In this document: one piece after another, positions 8,164-17,508 of the stretch
Layout of the letters: every line of letters starts with the position of its first letter
How positions within the stretch are numbered: the first letter of the stretch is position 1
Assembly (NCBI GenBank): GCA_937926065.1
Contig: CALANM010000149.1
Coordinates: 1 to 45,084, forward strand
Source: an uncultured Microbacterium sp.
Lineage (GTDB): Bacteria > Actinomycetota > Actinomycetes > Actinomycetales > Microbacteriaceae
Reading direction: 5' to 3'
Length of the DNA stretch: 45,084 nt
Made by a program: the position numbers and the translations under genes
Notes under the pieces: model-generated
The model's database searches: none
What the model saw: only the letters and a program-made list of their open reading frames with translations
Told to the model about the DNA's origin: nothing

Positions 8164-8253
8164 GAGCGACGGTGCGTTGGCTGTGCCCGACAAAGGCCCC
8201 GCGCTCCTGAAGCCCCGGCATGGCACGATCTGCCAGATGAAGAAAGGTCTCCC

Positions 8254-10983
8254 GTGACTGTCAACGATCAGGATCCGTACTCGCAGGGCCCGCTGGACAG
8301 CGACCCCGAAGAGACCCAGGAGTGGCGGGAGTCGCTGCAGCAGCTGGTGGATTCGAAGGGCGCTGGGCGCGGCCGCGAGATCATGCTGAGTCTGCTGCAG
8401 ACCTCGCACGAGCTCCAGCTCAACGTCCCCCAGGTCCCGACGACCGACTACATCAACACGATCGCTCCGGAGAACGAGCCTGAGTTCCCCGGCGATGAGG
8501 AGCTCGAGCGTCGCTATCGTCGCTGGATCCGGTGGAACGCCGCCGTGACGGTGCACCGTGCTCAGCGCCCGGGCATCGGCGTCGGCGGTCACATCTCCAC
8601 CTACGCGTCGTCGGCCTCACTGTACGAAGTCGGCTTCAACCACTTCTTCCGTGGCCTCGACCACCCGGGCGGCGGTGACCAGATCTTCGTGCAGGGCCAC
8701 GCGTCGCCCGGCATCTACGCGCGCTCGTTCCTCGAGGGGCGTCTCTCGGAGGAGCAGCTCGACGGCTTCCGTCAGGAGAAGTCGAAGGCGCCCTTCGGTC
8801 TTCCCTCCTACCCGCACCCTCGCCTGATGCCGGACTACTGGCAGTTCCCGACGGTGTCGATGGGCCTCGGCCCCATCAACGCCATCTATCAGGCGATGAC
8901 CAACAAGTACCTCACCAACCGCGGCATCAAGGACCTCTCCGACTCGCATGTGTGGGCCTTCCTCGGCGACGGCGAGATGGACGAGGTCGAGGCCCGCGGT
9001 CAGCTCCAGGTCGCTGCGAATGAGGGACTCGACAACCTCACCTTCGTCGTCAACTGCAACCTGCAGCGCCTCGACGGTCCTGTGCGCGGAAACGGCAAGA
9101 TCATCCAGGAGCTGGAGAGCTTCTTCCGGGGTGCGGGCTGGAACGTCATCAAGGTCGTCTGGGGTCGCGGCTGGGACGAGCTGCTCTCCCAGGACCACGA
9201 GGGCGCACTCGTGCACCTCATGAACACGACACCCGACGGCGACTTCCAGACCTACCGCGCGGAAGACGGCAAGTACATCCGCGAGCACTTCTTCGGCCGC
9301 GACGAGCGCACGCTCGAGATGGTCAAGGACTGGTCCGACGAGGACATCTGGGGCAGGCTCCGCCGCGGTGGCCTGGACTACCAGAAGGTCTACGCCGCAT
9401 ACAAGACGGCGCTCGAGCACAAGGGTCAGCCCACCGTCATCCTCGCGAAGACGATCAAGGGCTACGGCCTCGGTCATCACTTCGAGGGCCGCAATGCGAC
9501 CCACCAGATGAAGAAGATGACGCTCGACGACCTCAAGCACTTCCGCGACTCGATGCGCATTCCGGTCACCGACGCGCAGCTCGAGGAGAACCCCTATCTG
9601 CCGCCGTACTTCCACCCCGGCATGGAGGACGAGACCATCCAGTACATGGTCGAGCGTCGCCGGGAGCTGGGCGGGTTCATTCCCGAACGCCGCACCCACC
9701 ACGTGCCGATCTCCCTGCCCGACGACAGCGCCTACGCGCTTCCGAAGAAGGGCTCGGGCACGCAGGAGGTCGCCTCGACGATGGCGTTCGTCCGCCTGCT
9801 CAAGGACCTCCTGCGGGTCAAGGACTTCGGCCACCGCATCGTGCCGATCATCCCCGATGAGGCGCGCACCTTCGGTCTCGATGCCTTCTTCCCGACGGCG
9901 AAGATCTACAACCCCAACGGGCAGAACTACACATCGGTCGACCGTGAGCTGCTGCTGGCCTACAAGGAGAGCCCGCAGGGTCAGATCATGCACGTCGGCA
10001 TCAACGAGGCGGGCGCCCTGGCGGCGTTCACCAACGTCGGCACGGCATACTCCACGCACGGCGAACCGCTCATCCCGGTGTACATCTTCTACTCGATGTT
10101 CGGCTTCCAGCGCACCGGCGACGCCCAGTGGGCGGCCGGCGACCAGATGGCGCGCGGCTTCATCATGGGCGCCACAGCCGGTCGCACGACGCTGACCGGC
10201 GAAGGCCTGCAGCACGCGGACGGCCACTCGCACCTGCTCGCATCCACCAACCCCGCCACCATCTCGTACGACCCGGTGTACGGCTACGAGATCGCGCACA
10301 TCGTGCGCGCGGGCATCGAGCGCATGTACGGCGGCAATCACCCCGACCCGAACGTCATGTACTACATCACGCTCTACAACGAGCCGATCGTGCAGCCGGC
10401 GGAGCCGGAGGGCGTCGATGTCGAGGGCATCGTGCGCGGCATGCACCGCATCTCGCTCGGCGAGGGCGACGGTCATCGCGCGCAGCTGCTGGCATCCGGA
10501 GTCGGCGTGCCGTGGGCGCTCGAGGCGCAGCAGCTGCTCAAGGACGACTGGGGCGTCGTGGCCGACGTGTGGTCGGTCACGAGCTGGACGGAGCTGCGTC
10601 GTGACGGTCTCGCGGCCGACGAGCACAACTTCCTCCACCCCACCGAGGAGCCGCGCACGGCCTACGTCACCGAGAAGCTGCGGGACACGAGCGGACCGGT
10701 CGTCGCGGTGAGCGACTACATGCACGCCGTGCAGGATCAGATCCGCCCCTGGGTGCCGCGCCGCTTCGCGACGCTCGGCGCCGACGGATTCGGATTCTCG
10801 GACACGCGTCCTGCCGCACGTCGCTTCTTCAAGATCGACGGTCCGTCGATCGTCGTGCGCACACTGCAGGCGCTCGCTGAAGAAGGCGTCGTCGACCGTT
10901 CGCTGTCGGCCCAGGCCATCGAGAAGTACCGTCTGCATGATGTGACGGCGGGAACGAGCGGGAACGCCGGCGGCGAGAGCTGA
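8254..10983 (+). CDS. aceE: Pyruvate dehydrogenase E1 component, homodimeric
   Basis: This 909-aa thiamine-diphosphate enzyme decarboxylates pyruvate and passes the acetyl group to E2 lipoate, feeding acetyl-CoA to the citrate cycle and fatty-acid synthesis. The N-terminal substrate region contains [17 protein letters not shown] and [13 protein letters not shown]. The ThDP/Mg motif is FLGDGEMDE near residue 237, ending in the [14 protein letters not shown] stretch. The transketolase-like middle domain carries [13 protein letters not shown] and [20 protein letters not shown]. The length fits the single-chain AceE of actinobacteria and proteobacteria, not the split alpha/beta form. GTG 8254 follows an AAGGT ribosome site. 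The E2 and E3 genes are not adjacent. The fatty-acid regulator starts 8 nt later. Confidence 0.97.
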   Translation: MTVNDQDPYSQGPLDSDPEETQEWRESLQQLVDSKGAGRGREIMLSLLQTSHELQLNVPQVPTTDYINTIAPENEPEFPGDEELERRYRRWIRWNAAVTVHRAQRPGIGVGGHISTYASSASLYEVGFNHFFRGLDHPGGGDQIFVQGHASPGIYARSFLEGRLSEEQLDGFRQEKSKAPFGLPSYPHPRLMPDYWQFPTVSMGLGPINAIYQAMTNKYLTNRGIKDLSDSHVWAFLGDGEMDEVEARGQLQVAANEGLDNLTFVVNCNLQRLDGPVRGNGKIIQELESFFRGAGWNVIKVVWGRGWDELLSQDHEGALVHLMNTTPDGDFQTYRAEDGKYIREHFFGRDERTLEMVKDWSDEDIWGRLRRGGLDYQKVYAAYKTALEHKGQPTVILAKTIKGYGLGHHFEGRNATHQMKKMTLDDLKHFRDSMRIPVTDAQLEENPYLPPYFHPGMEDETIQYMVERRRELGGFIPERRTHHVPISLPDDSAYALPKKGSGTQEVASTMAFVRLLKDLLRVKDFGHRIVPIIPDEARTFGLDAFFPTAKIYNPNGQNYTSVDRELLLAYKESPQGQIMHVGINEAGALAAFTNVGTAYSTHGEPLIPVYIFYSMFGFQRTGDAQWAAGDQMARGFIMGATAGRTTLTGEGLQHADGHSHLLASTNPATISYDPVYGYEIAHIVRAGIERMYGGNHPDPNVMYYITLYNEPIVQPAEPEGVDVEGIVRGMHRISLGEGDGHRAQLLASGVGVPWALEAQQLLKDDWGVVADVWSVTSWTELRRDGLAADEHNFLHPTEEPRTAYVTEKLRDTSGPVVAVSDYMHAVQDQIRPWVPRRFATLGADGFGFSDTRPAARRFFKIDGPSIVVRTLQALAEEGVVDRSLSAQAIEKYRLHDVTAGTSGNAGGES

Positions 10984-10991
10984 CCATCGCG

Positions 10992-12203
10992 ATGCCGACC
11001 AGCCCCACGCCGCAGGAGAAGTCGGAGACGCTGGCCTGGCTGCGTCGCATCTCCGGCGACCTCGCGACGGCGACCATCAAGCGACTGGAGGAGCAGCTCC
11101 CCTGGTACGCCGAGATGCCGCCCGCGCGTCGCTCCGCTGTGGGGCTGGTTGCGCAGGCGGGCATCTCCGCCTTCATCCAGTGGTACGACGACCCTGGTGC
11201 CCAGCCGTGGATCGCCGCTGACATCTTCGCCGCCGCTCCACGGGAGCTGCTGCGAAGCGTGAGCCTCACGCAGACGCTGCAGCTCATCCGCGTGACCGTC
11301 GAGGTCACGGAGGAGCGCGTCGCCGGACGGGCCGAGGACCTGCGTGACAGCATGCTGCTGTACTCGCGCGAGGTGGCCTTCGCCGCCGCCGACGTGTATG
11401 CGCGAGCGGCGGAGGCGCGGGGGCTCTGGGATGCGCGACTCGAGGCGCTCGTCGTCGACTCGATCCTCACGGGCGAGGCCGATGAGGAGCTTCCCAGCCG
11501 TATCGCCGCGCTCGGCTGGCATGGTCACGGGGAGGTGGCTGTGCTCGTGGGCACGACGCCGCCGCAGTTCGACGTCGATCAGCTCCGCCGCCGGGCGCGC
11601 AAGCTCGGCGTCGATGTGCTGATCGGGGTGCAGGGCTCGCGACTGGTCGTCGTGATCGGCCGTGCCGAAGCGCCGGGCCGGGACGATGCCGACGATCCGC
11701 TCCCCTTTCCCGAGATCGCCAAGCGCCTCGAGCCGGGGTTCGGCCCCGGGCACGTCGTGCTCGGTCCGGCCGTTCCTGCGCTCGTCGACGCGAGCCAGAG
11801 CGCTCGCGCGGCGCTCGCGGGTTTCGCAGTCGCGAAGGCCTGGCGTCAGGCGCCGCGCCCGGTCGAAGCCGATGACCTTCTGCCGGAGCGCGCGCTCGCG
11901 GGCGACCCGCTCGCGAAGGCGACGCTCGTCGAGCGCATCTATCGGCCACTGCAGACTCACTCGGTCGATCTCGTGACGACGCTGTGGAGCTACCTCGACA
12001 ACGGGCGCTCCCTCGAAGCCACGGCTCGGGAGCTGTTCGTCCACCCGAACACCGTCCGCTACCGACTGAAGCGCGTGTCGGACGTGATCGGCTGGGATGC
12101 CACGGGGCCACGCGAGGCGCTCATCCTTCAGACGGCGCTCATCATCGGCTCGATCGGCACGGAGGCGACGCGCCGCCGTGCCCCTATGCCGCGCCGCTCC
12201 TGA
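10992..12203 (+). CDS. PucR-type HTH regulator, FasR-like
   Basis: A 403-aa protein with an alpha/beta N-terminal sensor part and a C-terminal PucR-type helix-turn-helix (about residues 335-395: SLEATARELFVHPNTVRYRLKR). In Streptomyces the gene at the head of the fabDHPF cluster, FasR, activates fatty-acid synthesis, and the position here is the same. The role is therefore transferred by gene order and domain type. It starts 8 nt after the aceE stop, so read-through from aceE is likely, which would tie the regulator to acetyl-CoA supply (inference). The product should bind upstream of fabD, where a dyad is seen at 12245-12267. Confidence 0.85.
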   Translation: MPTSPTPQEKSETLAWLRRISGDLATATIKRLEEQLPWYAEMPPARRSAVGLVAQAGISAFIQWYDDPGAQPWIAADIFAAAPRELLRSVSLTQTLQLIRVTVEVTEERVAGRAEDLRDSMLLYSREVAFAAADVYARAAEARGLWDARLEALVVDSILTGEADEELPSRIAALGWHGHGEVAVLVGTTPPQFDVDQLRRRARKLGVDVLIGVQGSRLVVVIGRAEAPGRDDADDPLPFPEIAKRLEPGFGPGHVVLGPAVPALVDASQSARAALAGFAVAKAWRQAPRPVEADDLLPERALAGDPLAKATLVERIYRPLQTHSVDLVTTLWSYLDNGRSLEATARELFVHPNTVRYRLKRVSDVIGWDATGPREALILQTALIIGSIGTEATRRRAPMPRRS

Positions 12204-12244
12204 CGTGCGAATGTCGGGCATACACAAAGGATTCGGTTCTTCTT

Positions 12245-12267
12245 GTGACCATCTCGCCAGTCGTCAC
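12245..12267. promoter_or_regulatory. Candidate regulator site upstream of fabD
   Basis: GTGAC and GTCAC form an inverted repeat separated by 13 nt, in the 90-nt gap between the PucR-type regulator and fabD. This gap is less GC-rich than the flanking genes. Position and symmetry suit an operator for the regulator, but the arms are only 5 bp, so chance cannot be excluded. Confidence 0.3.
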
Positions 12268-12293
12268 GTCCGTCTTCTTGGCAGGATAGTCAG

Positions 12294-13217
12294 GTGATCA
12301 TTGCCGTCTTCCCCGGCCAGGGCTCTCAGACGCCCGGTTTCCTCACTCCTTGGCTCGAGCTCGACGGCGCCCGCGAGCGTCTGGAGCGATACTCCGATCT
12401 GGCGCAGGTCGACCTCGTCGCCGCCGGGACGGAATGGGACGCCGACCGCATCCGCGACACCCAGACCGCTCAGCCGCTCATCGTCGCAGCCAGCCTTCTC
12501 TCCTGGAACGCGCTCCGCGACGCTGCTTCGCTGCGGCGCCCCGACGGCGTCGCCGGACACTCGGTCGGTGAGATCGCGGCGCTCGTCGCGTCGGGCACTG
12601 TCGACGAATCAGACGGCATGCGCCTCGTCGGCATCCGTGGCCGTGCGATGGCCGAGGCGGCTGCGCGGGAGACGACCGGCATGAGCGCGGTCCTCGGCGG
12701 CGATCAGGACGCTGTCGTCGCGCGCCTCGAAGAGCTCGACCTGACGCCCGCGAACTACAACGGCGGCGGTCAGATCGTCGCAGCGGGCGCCCTCGACGCC
12801 CTCGCCGACCTGGCCGCGGCTCCCCCTGCTGCAACGCGTGTCATCCCGCTGCAGGTGGCGGGCGCCTTCCACACCCGCTACATGGCATCCGCCGTCGAGA
12901 CGCTGCGCGCCGCGGCTGCCGAGGTGACGGCATCCGCGCCGGAGACGACGCTGTGGACGAACCGCGACGGCTCCGTCGTCGACGACGGCCGTCGCGCGCT
13001 CGACCTCCTCGTGGAGCAGGTCGCCTCGCCCGTGCGCTGGGATCTCTGCATGTCGTCCTTCGCGGACCGCGGGGTCACCGGCATCATCGAGCTCTCGCCC
13101 GCGGGCACCCTGGCCGGCCTCGCCAAGCGCGCTCTCCGCGGAACGCCGACCGTCGCCGTCAAGACGCCCGATGACCTCGCGGCCGCCGCCGCGCTTCTGA
13201 CAGGAGATGCCGCGTGA
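12294..13217 (+). CDS. fabD: Malonyl-CoA:ACP transacylase
   Basis: A 307-aa enzyme that moves malonyl from CoA to acyl carrier protein, the entry step of type II fatty-acid synthesis. The protein opens with MIIAVFPGQGSQTPGF (oxyanion loop GQGSQ). The nucleophile is Ser90 in GHSVGE, and the catalytic His is in the GAFHTRYM stretch near residue 195. A GTG start is used. The stop overlaps the fabH start as GTGA, which indicates translational coupling. It is the first gene of fabD-fabH-acpP-fabF. Confidence 0.96.
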   Translation: MIIAVFPGQGSQTPGFLTPWLELDGARERLERYSDLAQVDLVAAGTEWDADRIRDTQTAQPLIVAASLLSWNALRDAASLRRPDGVAGHSVGEIAALVASGTVDESDGMRLVGIRGRAMAEAAARETTGMSAVLGGDQDAVVARLEELDLTPANYNGGGQIVAAGALDALADLAAAPPAATRVIPLQVAGAFHTRYMASAVETLRAAAAEVTASAPETTLWTNRDGSVVDDGRRALDLLVEQVASPVRWDLCMSSFADRGVTGIIELSPAGTLAGLAKRALRGTPTVAVKTPDDLAAAAALLTGDAA

Positions 13218-14215
13218 CCATCACGCTCAAGCAGTCCACCGGCCCCGCCTACACGCGCATCTACTCGTACGGCGCGGCGCGTGGCGAGAACTATGTCCCG
13301 AACGACGACCTCGTCGGGCCCATCGACTCAAGCGACGAGTGGATTCGCCAGCGCACCGGCATCGTCACCCGCGCCCGCGCCAACCGCGAGACGACCGCGA
13401 TCGACCTGGCGACGGACGCTGTCGCCGAAGCCATCGAGCGCTCGGGCGTCGAGCCGTCTCAGGTCGACGCCGTCATCGTCTCGACGATCTCGAACCCCAA
13501 GCAGACGCCGTCAGTCGCCGCTATCGTCGCGGATCGCGTAGGCGCCAACCCCGCCGCCGCGTATGACGTCAACGCCGCGTGCGCCGGCTTCGCCTACGGA
13601 GTCGCGCAGGCCGACGCCCTCGTCCGTTCAGGCGCCGCGACCTATGTCGCCGTGGTGGGCACCGAGAAGCTCAGCGACATCGTGGACCCCGCCGACCGGT
13701 CGATCTCGTTCCTGCTGGGCGACGGCGCCGGCGCTGTCATCGTCGGCCCGAGCGACTTCCCCGGCATCGGCCCCACCGTATGGGGGTCGGACGGCTCCAA
13801 GGCGGACGCCGTCGGAATGAACCACACCCTGGTGCAGTTCCGCGACGGCGAGGCGCCGTGGCCGACGCTGCGTCAGGAGGGCCCTACGGTGTTCCGCTGG
13901 GCGGTGTGGGAGATGGTCAAGGTCGCCCGTCGGGCTCTGGAGGAAGCGGGTGTCACGCCTGCTGATCTCGCCGCGTTCGTGCCCCACCAGGCGAACATGC
14001 GCATCATCGACGAATTCGCCAAGCAGCTGAAGCTCCCCGACACGGTCAAGATCGGCCGTGACATCGAGACGACGGGCAACACCTCGGCGGCTTCCATCCC
14101 TCTGGCCACCCATCGCCTGCTCGAAGAGAATCCCGAGCTCTCCGGCGGACTGGCCCTGCAGATCGGGTTCGGCGCCGGCCTCGTGTTCGGGGCGCAGGTC
14201 GTCGTGCTCCCATGA
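13214..14215 (+). CDS. fabH: Beta-ketoacyl-ACP synthase III
   Basis: This 333-aa condensing enzyme starts each fatty-acid chain by joining an acyl-CoA primer to malonyl-ACP. In branched-chain-lipid actinobacteria it sets iso/anteiso primers (family knowledge). The catalytic Cys123 lies in DVNAACAGFAYG, the His in FVPHQANMRI (about 256-265) and the Asn in ETTGNTSAASIP (about 285-296), giving the Cys-His-Asn triad. GTG 13214 overlaps the fabD stop by 4 nt. The acpP gene follows after 73 nt. Confidence 0.96.
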   Translation: MTITLKQSTGPAYTRIYSYGAARGENYVPNDDLVGPIDSSDEWIRQRTGIVTRARANRETTAIDLATDAVAEAIERSGVEPSQVDAVIVSTISNPKQTPSVAAIVADRVGANPAAAYDVNAACAGFAYGVAQADALVRSGAATYVAVVGTEKLSDIVDPADRSISFLLGDGAGAVIVGPSDFPGIGPTVWGSDGSKADAVGMNHTLVQFRDGEAPWPTLRQEGPTVFRWAVWEMVKVARRALEEAGVTPADLAAFVPHQANMRIIDEFAKQLKLPDTVKIGRDIETTGNTSAASIPLATHRLLEENPELSGGLALQIGFGAGLVFGAQVVVLP

Positions 14216-14288
14216 TCGGCAACACCCCGCATCTAGACTGAGGAAGGCCCGCCGGGCCCCTGATCCACCGGAAAACAAGGAGAATCCC

Positions 14289-14537
14289 ATGGCATTCAGC
14301 AACGACGAGATCCTCGCCGGACTCGCCGAGCTCATCACCGATGAGACGGGCATCTCGGCCGACGAGGTCGCGCTGGAGAAGTCGTTCACCGACGACCTCG
14401 ACATCGACTCGATCTCCATGATGACGATCGTCGTCAACGCCGAGGAGAAGTTCGGCGTGACCATCCCCGACGAAGAGGTCAAGAACCTCAAGACCGTCGG
14501 CGACGCGGTGAACTTCATCTCGTCGAACCAGGCCTGA
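14289..14537 (+). CDS. acpP: Acyl carrier protein
   Basis: An 82-aa acidic four-helix protein that carries growing acyl chains on phosphopantetheine. The attachment site is Ser41 in DLDIDSISMM, a DSI variant of the common DSL. ATG 14289 follows a very strong AAGGAG site at ideal spacing, in keeping with high ACP demand. The frame is open further upstream into fabH but that part has no ACP similarity. A stable hairpin lies between this gene and fabF (14550-14575). Confidence 0.96.
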   Translation: MAFSNDEILAGLAELITDETGISADEVALEKSFTDDLDIDSISMMTIVVNAEEKFGVTIPDEEVKNLKTVGDAVNFISSNQA

Positions 14538-14549
14538 CCTGCACCGACC

Positions 14550-14575
14550 GCGGTGGGGGTGCGAGCCCCCACCGC
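14550..14575 (+). promoter_or_regulatory. Intercistronic hairpin between acpP and fabF
   Basis: A perfect 10-bp inverted repeat, gcggtggggg (14550-14559) and cccccaccgc (14566-14575), with a 6-nt loop. No T-run follows, so it is not a standard terminator. A hairpin right after acpP could shield its message from 3' exonucleases or reduce read-through, giving more ACP than FabF (inference). Confidence 0.6.
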
Positions 14576-14592
14576 TGCACCACGAGGAACTC

Positions 14593-15831
14593 ATGACCAA
14601 CAAGCGCATCGTCGTCACCGGAATCGGCGCATCGAGCCCCATCGGGGGCACGGCGCCGGCGAGCTGGGAGGCCCTCCTGGCGGGCGAATCCGGCGCTCGC
14701 TCGCTCGAGTACGACTGGGTGGAGAAGTACCAGCTGCCGGTCACGTTCGCCGCAGAGGCGAAGGTGCGTGCCGACACCGTGCTGGAGCGCCCCGTCGCCA
14801 AGCGCCTCGACCCCTCGTCGCAGTTTGCGATGGTCGCGGCGCTCGAGGCCTGGGCGGATGCCGGTGCGCCCGACATCGAGCCCGAGCGGCTCGGCATCGA
14901 CTTCGCAACGGGGATCGGCGGTCTGTGGACCCTGCTGGATGCGTGGGACACGCTGAGGGAGAAGGGCCCGCGCCGGGTGCTCCCGATGACGGTCCCCATG
15001 CTCATGCCGAACGCGGCGGCAGGCAACCTGTCACTGCACTTCGGCGCGCGAGCTTTCGCGCGAACTGTCGCGAGCGCCTGCGCATCGAGCACGGAGTCGC
15101 TCGTGAACGCGATCGAGCACCTGCAGGCCGGCCTGGCCGACGTGGTCATCGCGGGCGGCACGGAATCGGTGATCCACCCGATCACGATCTCGGCCTTCTC
15201 CTCGATGCAGGCACTGTCGCGTCGCAACGACTCCCCCGAGACCGCCTCGCGACCCGGCAGCGTCGACCGCGACGGCTTCGTCATGGGCGAAGGTGCCGCC
15301 GTGCTGATCCTCGAGACCGAGGAGCACGCGAAAGCTCGCGGCGCCAAGATCTATGCTGCGATCGTCGGCGGCGGTGTGACCGCCGACTCGTACCACATCA
15401 CCGCCAACGACCCTGAGGGCACCGGCGCCGCTCGCGCCGTCAGGATGGCTCTCGAGGCGGCTGGTCGCTCAGCCGACGACGTCACGCACATCAATGCGCA
15501 CGCGACGTCCACGCCAGTGGGCGATCCCAACGAGTACGTGGCGTTGAAGAGCGTGTTCGGCGACCGCATCGACGACATCCCGGTGTCGGCGACCAAGGCG
15601 TCGACGGGACACCTGCTGGGTGGCACGGGTGCGCTGGAAGCGATCTTCACCGTGCTCGCGCTCCGTGATCGCGTCGCACCGCCGACCATCAACATCACCG
15701 AGCAGGACCCCGCGGTCCCGTTCCGGCTGTCGGGCTCGCCCGTCCAGCTGGGCGACGGCCCGCAGCTCGCGATCAGCAACTCCTTCGGGTTCGGCGGCCA
15801 CAACGCCGTCGTCGCCTTCGAGTCTGTCTGA
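14593..15831 (+). CDS. fabF: Beta-ketoacyl-ACP synthase II
   Basis: This 412-aa condensing enzyme elongates acyl-ACP with malonyl-ACP. The nucleophile is Cys163 in TVASACASSTESLVNAIEHL. The two catalytic histidines lie in HINAHATSTPVGD (about 298-310) and KASTGHLLGGTGALEA (about 335-350). A glycine-rich GFGGHNAVV tail closes the fold. ATG 14593 follows GAGGAA. It is the last gene of the cluster and is followed by a strong terminator. Confidence 0.96.
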   Translation: MTNKRIVVTGIGASSPIGGTAPASWEALLAGESGARSLEYDWVEKYQLPVTFAAEAKVRADTVLERPVAKRLDPSSQFAMVAALEAWADAGAPDIEPERLGIDFATGIGGLWTLLDAWDTLREKGPRRVLPMTVPMLMPNAAAGNLSLHFGARAFARTVASACASSTESLVNAIEHLQAGLADVVIAGGTESVIHPITISAFSSMQALSRRNDSPETASRPGSVDRDGFVMGEGAAVLILETEEHAKARGAKIYAAIVGGGVTADSYHITANDPEGTGAARAVRMALEAAGRSADDVTHINAHATSTPVGDPNEYVALKSVFGDRIDDIPVSATKASTGHLLGGTGALEAIFTVLALRDRVAPPTINITEQDPAVPFRLSGSPVQLGDGPQLAISNSFGFGGHNAVVAFESV

Positions 15832-15842
15832 CCCAGACAACG

Positions 15843-15883
15843 AAAGACGCCCTCCGCGAAGCCGAGCGGAGGGCGTCTTTCTT
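15843..15883 (+). terminator. Rho-independent terminator after fabF
   Basis: aaagacgccctccgc (15843-15857) and gcggagggcgtcttt (15866-15880) form a 15-bp perfect stem with an 8-nt loop. The stem begins with A and ends with T residues followed by ctt, giving a U-rich tail after the GC core. It lies 11 nt beyond the fabF stop. The symmetric A/T flanks let it act in both directions. The following 15884-16062, up to the DUF3145 stop, shows nothing else. Confidence 0.93.
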
Positions 15884-16062
15884 CGTAGGCGACCGGCACG
15901 CGATCCCGTTCCCCGGGAAGCCCTTCCGAGGCCGGTACGGGCGCACCTGTGGTCGCCAAGCAATGTGGAATTCTGCGCGCACCCGTGAAGTGGTGCGGAG
16001 CCCCGGGACCCAGGCGGTGCTGGCGGGGCTGACCGAGAGGTGTCGCCGACGCGGGAACCGTC

Positions 16063-16566
16063 TCAGCCGACCTTGTGCAGCCAGACGACCGGTGCGTCGT
16101 CGCTGGCGTGGCGGAACGGCTCGAGTTCTTCGTCCCACGCCGAGCCGAGTGCGACCTGGAGCTCACGTTGCAGCTCCATGGCGTCGCCGGCCGCGATCTC
16201 CATGGCATACCGGATGCGGTCTTCGCCGATGACGACGTTGCCCGCACTGTCGGTCTGAGCGAAGTGGATGCCGAGTCCCGGCGTGTGCAGCCAGCGGCCG
16301 CCATCACTGCGCGGCGTCGGATCTTCCGTCACTTCGAACCGCAGGTGCTCCCATCCACGGATTGCCGTCGCCAAGGCTGCACCGGTGCCGACGGGGCCTT
16401 CCCAGTAGAACTCGGCACGGCGGCTGCCGGCGAGGACTGGCTGGTCGGCCCAGTCGAAGTTCACCGCATGCCCGAGCGCGCGTCCGACCGCCCACTCGAG
16501 GTGCGGGCACAACGCACGTGGCGCAGAGTGAATGAAGATCACTCCACGCGCCTGAGCTGTCGCCAT
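16063..16566 (-). CDS. DUF3145 family protein
   Basis: A 167-aa soluble protein whose start MATAQARGVIFIHSAPRALC, and its stretches HLEWAVGRALG, RAEFYWEGPVGTG and DEELEPFRHASDDAP, match DUF3145, an actinobacteria-only family of unknown function that is often found beside the fab cluster. It has no membrane segment or known catalytic motif. The ATG at 16566 follows GGAGAG. It converges on fabF, with the bidirectional-looking terminator between them. The 150 nt upstream of its start (16567-16718) are AT-richer and probably hold its promoter (an ATAATT stretch lies at 16634-16639). Confidence 0.88.
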   Translation of the reverse strand: MATAQARGVIFIHSAPRALCPHLEWAVGRALGHAVNFDWADQPVLAGSRRAEFYWEGPVGTGAALATAIRGWEHLRFEVTEDPTPRSDGGRWLHTPGLGIHFAQTDSAGNVVIGEDRIRYAMEIAAGDAMELQRELQVALGSAWDEELEPFRHASDDAPVVWLHKVG

Positions 16567-16718
16567 CGTTCTCTCCGTTTCGTCAGGTACGTCTTCCCCT
16601 ACGACCTGAACGGTGCGAGCCGATGTGCGGCGAATTATGCGGTTGTGGGCCCATTATCTCTGACGAGGCCTCGAATCACAAGCATGTCATTCGCGCGTCG
16701 CGACGGCAGATCGGGATC

Positions 16719-17411
16719 TCACTCCGTCGGCGATGAGGGCCCGGCATCCGCAAGGGCGATGGTGTAGCTGAGCGTCACCCGGCCGTCCGCCCCGTCGACG
16801 TCGATTCGGGCAGAGACGAGATTGCCATCGTTCTCTACTGCGGGCAGCCCGGCTCCGTACGACCTGTCGGCGGATTCGCGCGATGCGGCGAGGAGGGACC
16901 TTTGGAGGGCTTCGAGATCGGAGTCGCTCCACCCCCAGTCAGATGCTCTGGCCGACAGCAGCGCGTACGCGGTCTGCCAGGTTCCGTTGGTGTCCTCGAC
17001 GAGAGTGATCGACGCGACCTGCTCGGTGCTCGCCGTCACGGTGAACTCACGCACGAGATCGATGTGGAAGACGCTTTCCTCCCCCAGCACGATCGCCTCG
17101 ACGGGCACGAGCGGCTCGATCGTGCGCGACTCCAAGGGCTCGAGACCGAGCTGCGCCACTGACGGCGACGACGCTCGCAGCTTGATCTTCATTCGTCCCT
17201 GGCGGGTGAGGTATTCGACGCCTGCCGGGGTGAAGATCGACATCCGGTCGACGGTCTCCTGCTCCTTCGACGCGGGCGGCGCGGACTGTGTCCACCAGGA
17301 GTTGTTCATCGCGATCGCGCCGACGACCATGGCGACGCAGATCGCGGCGACGATCGCGGTGGGGAGCCACGACAGCAGTTGACGCCGCTTTGCCGTTCGG
17401 GAGCCAGTCAT
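16719..17411 (-). CDS. Membrane-anchored hypothetical protein
   Basis: I do not recognise this 230-aa protein. It has a basic N-tail, one membrane segment (about residues 14-32: WLPTAIVAAICVAMVVGAIA), an external Pro/Ser/Glu linker and a roughly 180-residue beta-rich extracellular part without cysteines. The topology is that of a single-pass type II membrane or signal-anchor protein. ATG 17411 follows GGAGAAG, and a TAGCGT box lies about 75 nt upstream. It is on the same strand as sulP, 97 nt downstream, and probably has its own promoter. Confidence 0.7.
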   Translation of the reverse strand: MTGSRTAKRRQLLSWLPTAIVAAICVAMVVGAIAMNNSWWTQSAPPASKEQETVDRMSIFTPAGVEYLTRQGRMKIKLRASSPSVAQLGLEPLESRTIEPLVPVEAIVLGEESVFHIDLVREFTVTASTEQVASITLVEDTNGTWQTAYALLSARASDWGWSDSDLEALQRSLLAASRESADRSYGAGLPAVENDGNLVSARIDVDGADGRVTLSYTIALADAGPSSPTE

Positions 17412-17508
17412 CGCTGCTTCTCCGCGTACGTGGTCACGGCAGGCCCGGCTTCGTGGTCCATCGCTGCGGGCATGGGTGGCACGCTAGCACGGTGCGCCGA
17501 CGTCGCCA

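Noticed and set aside
8617..10938. A 773-codon open frame antisense to aceE, and other long antisense frames (such as 4175-5251, 24750-25652, 33341-34651 and 37413-38675)
   Set aside because: They mirror well-supported genes in very GC-rich DNA, where stop codons are rare; their composition is Arg/Ala/Gly-rich and no family features are seen.
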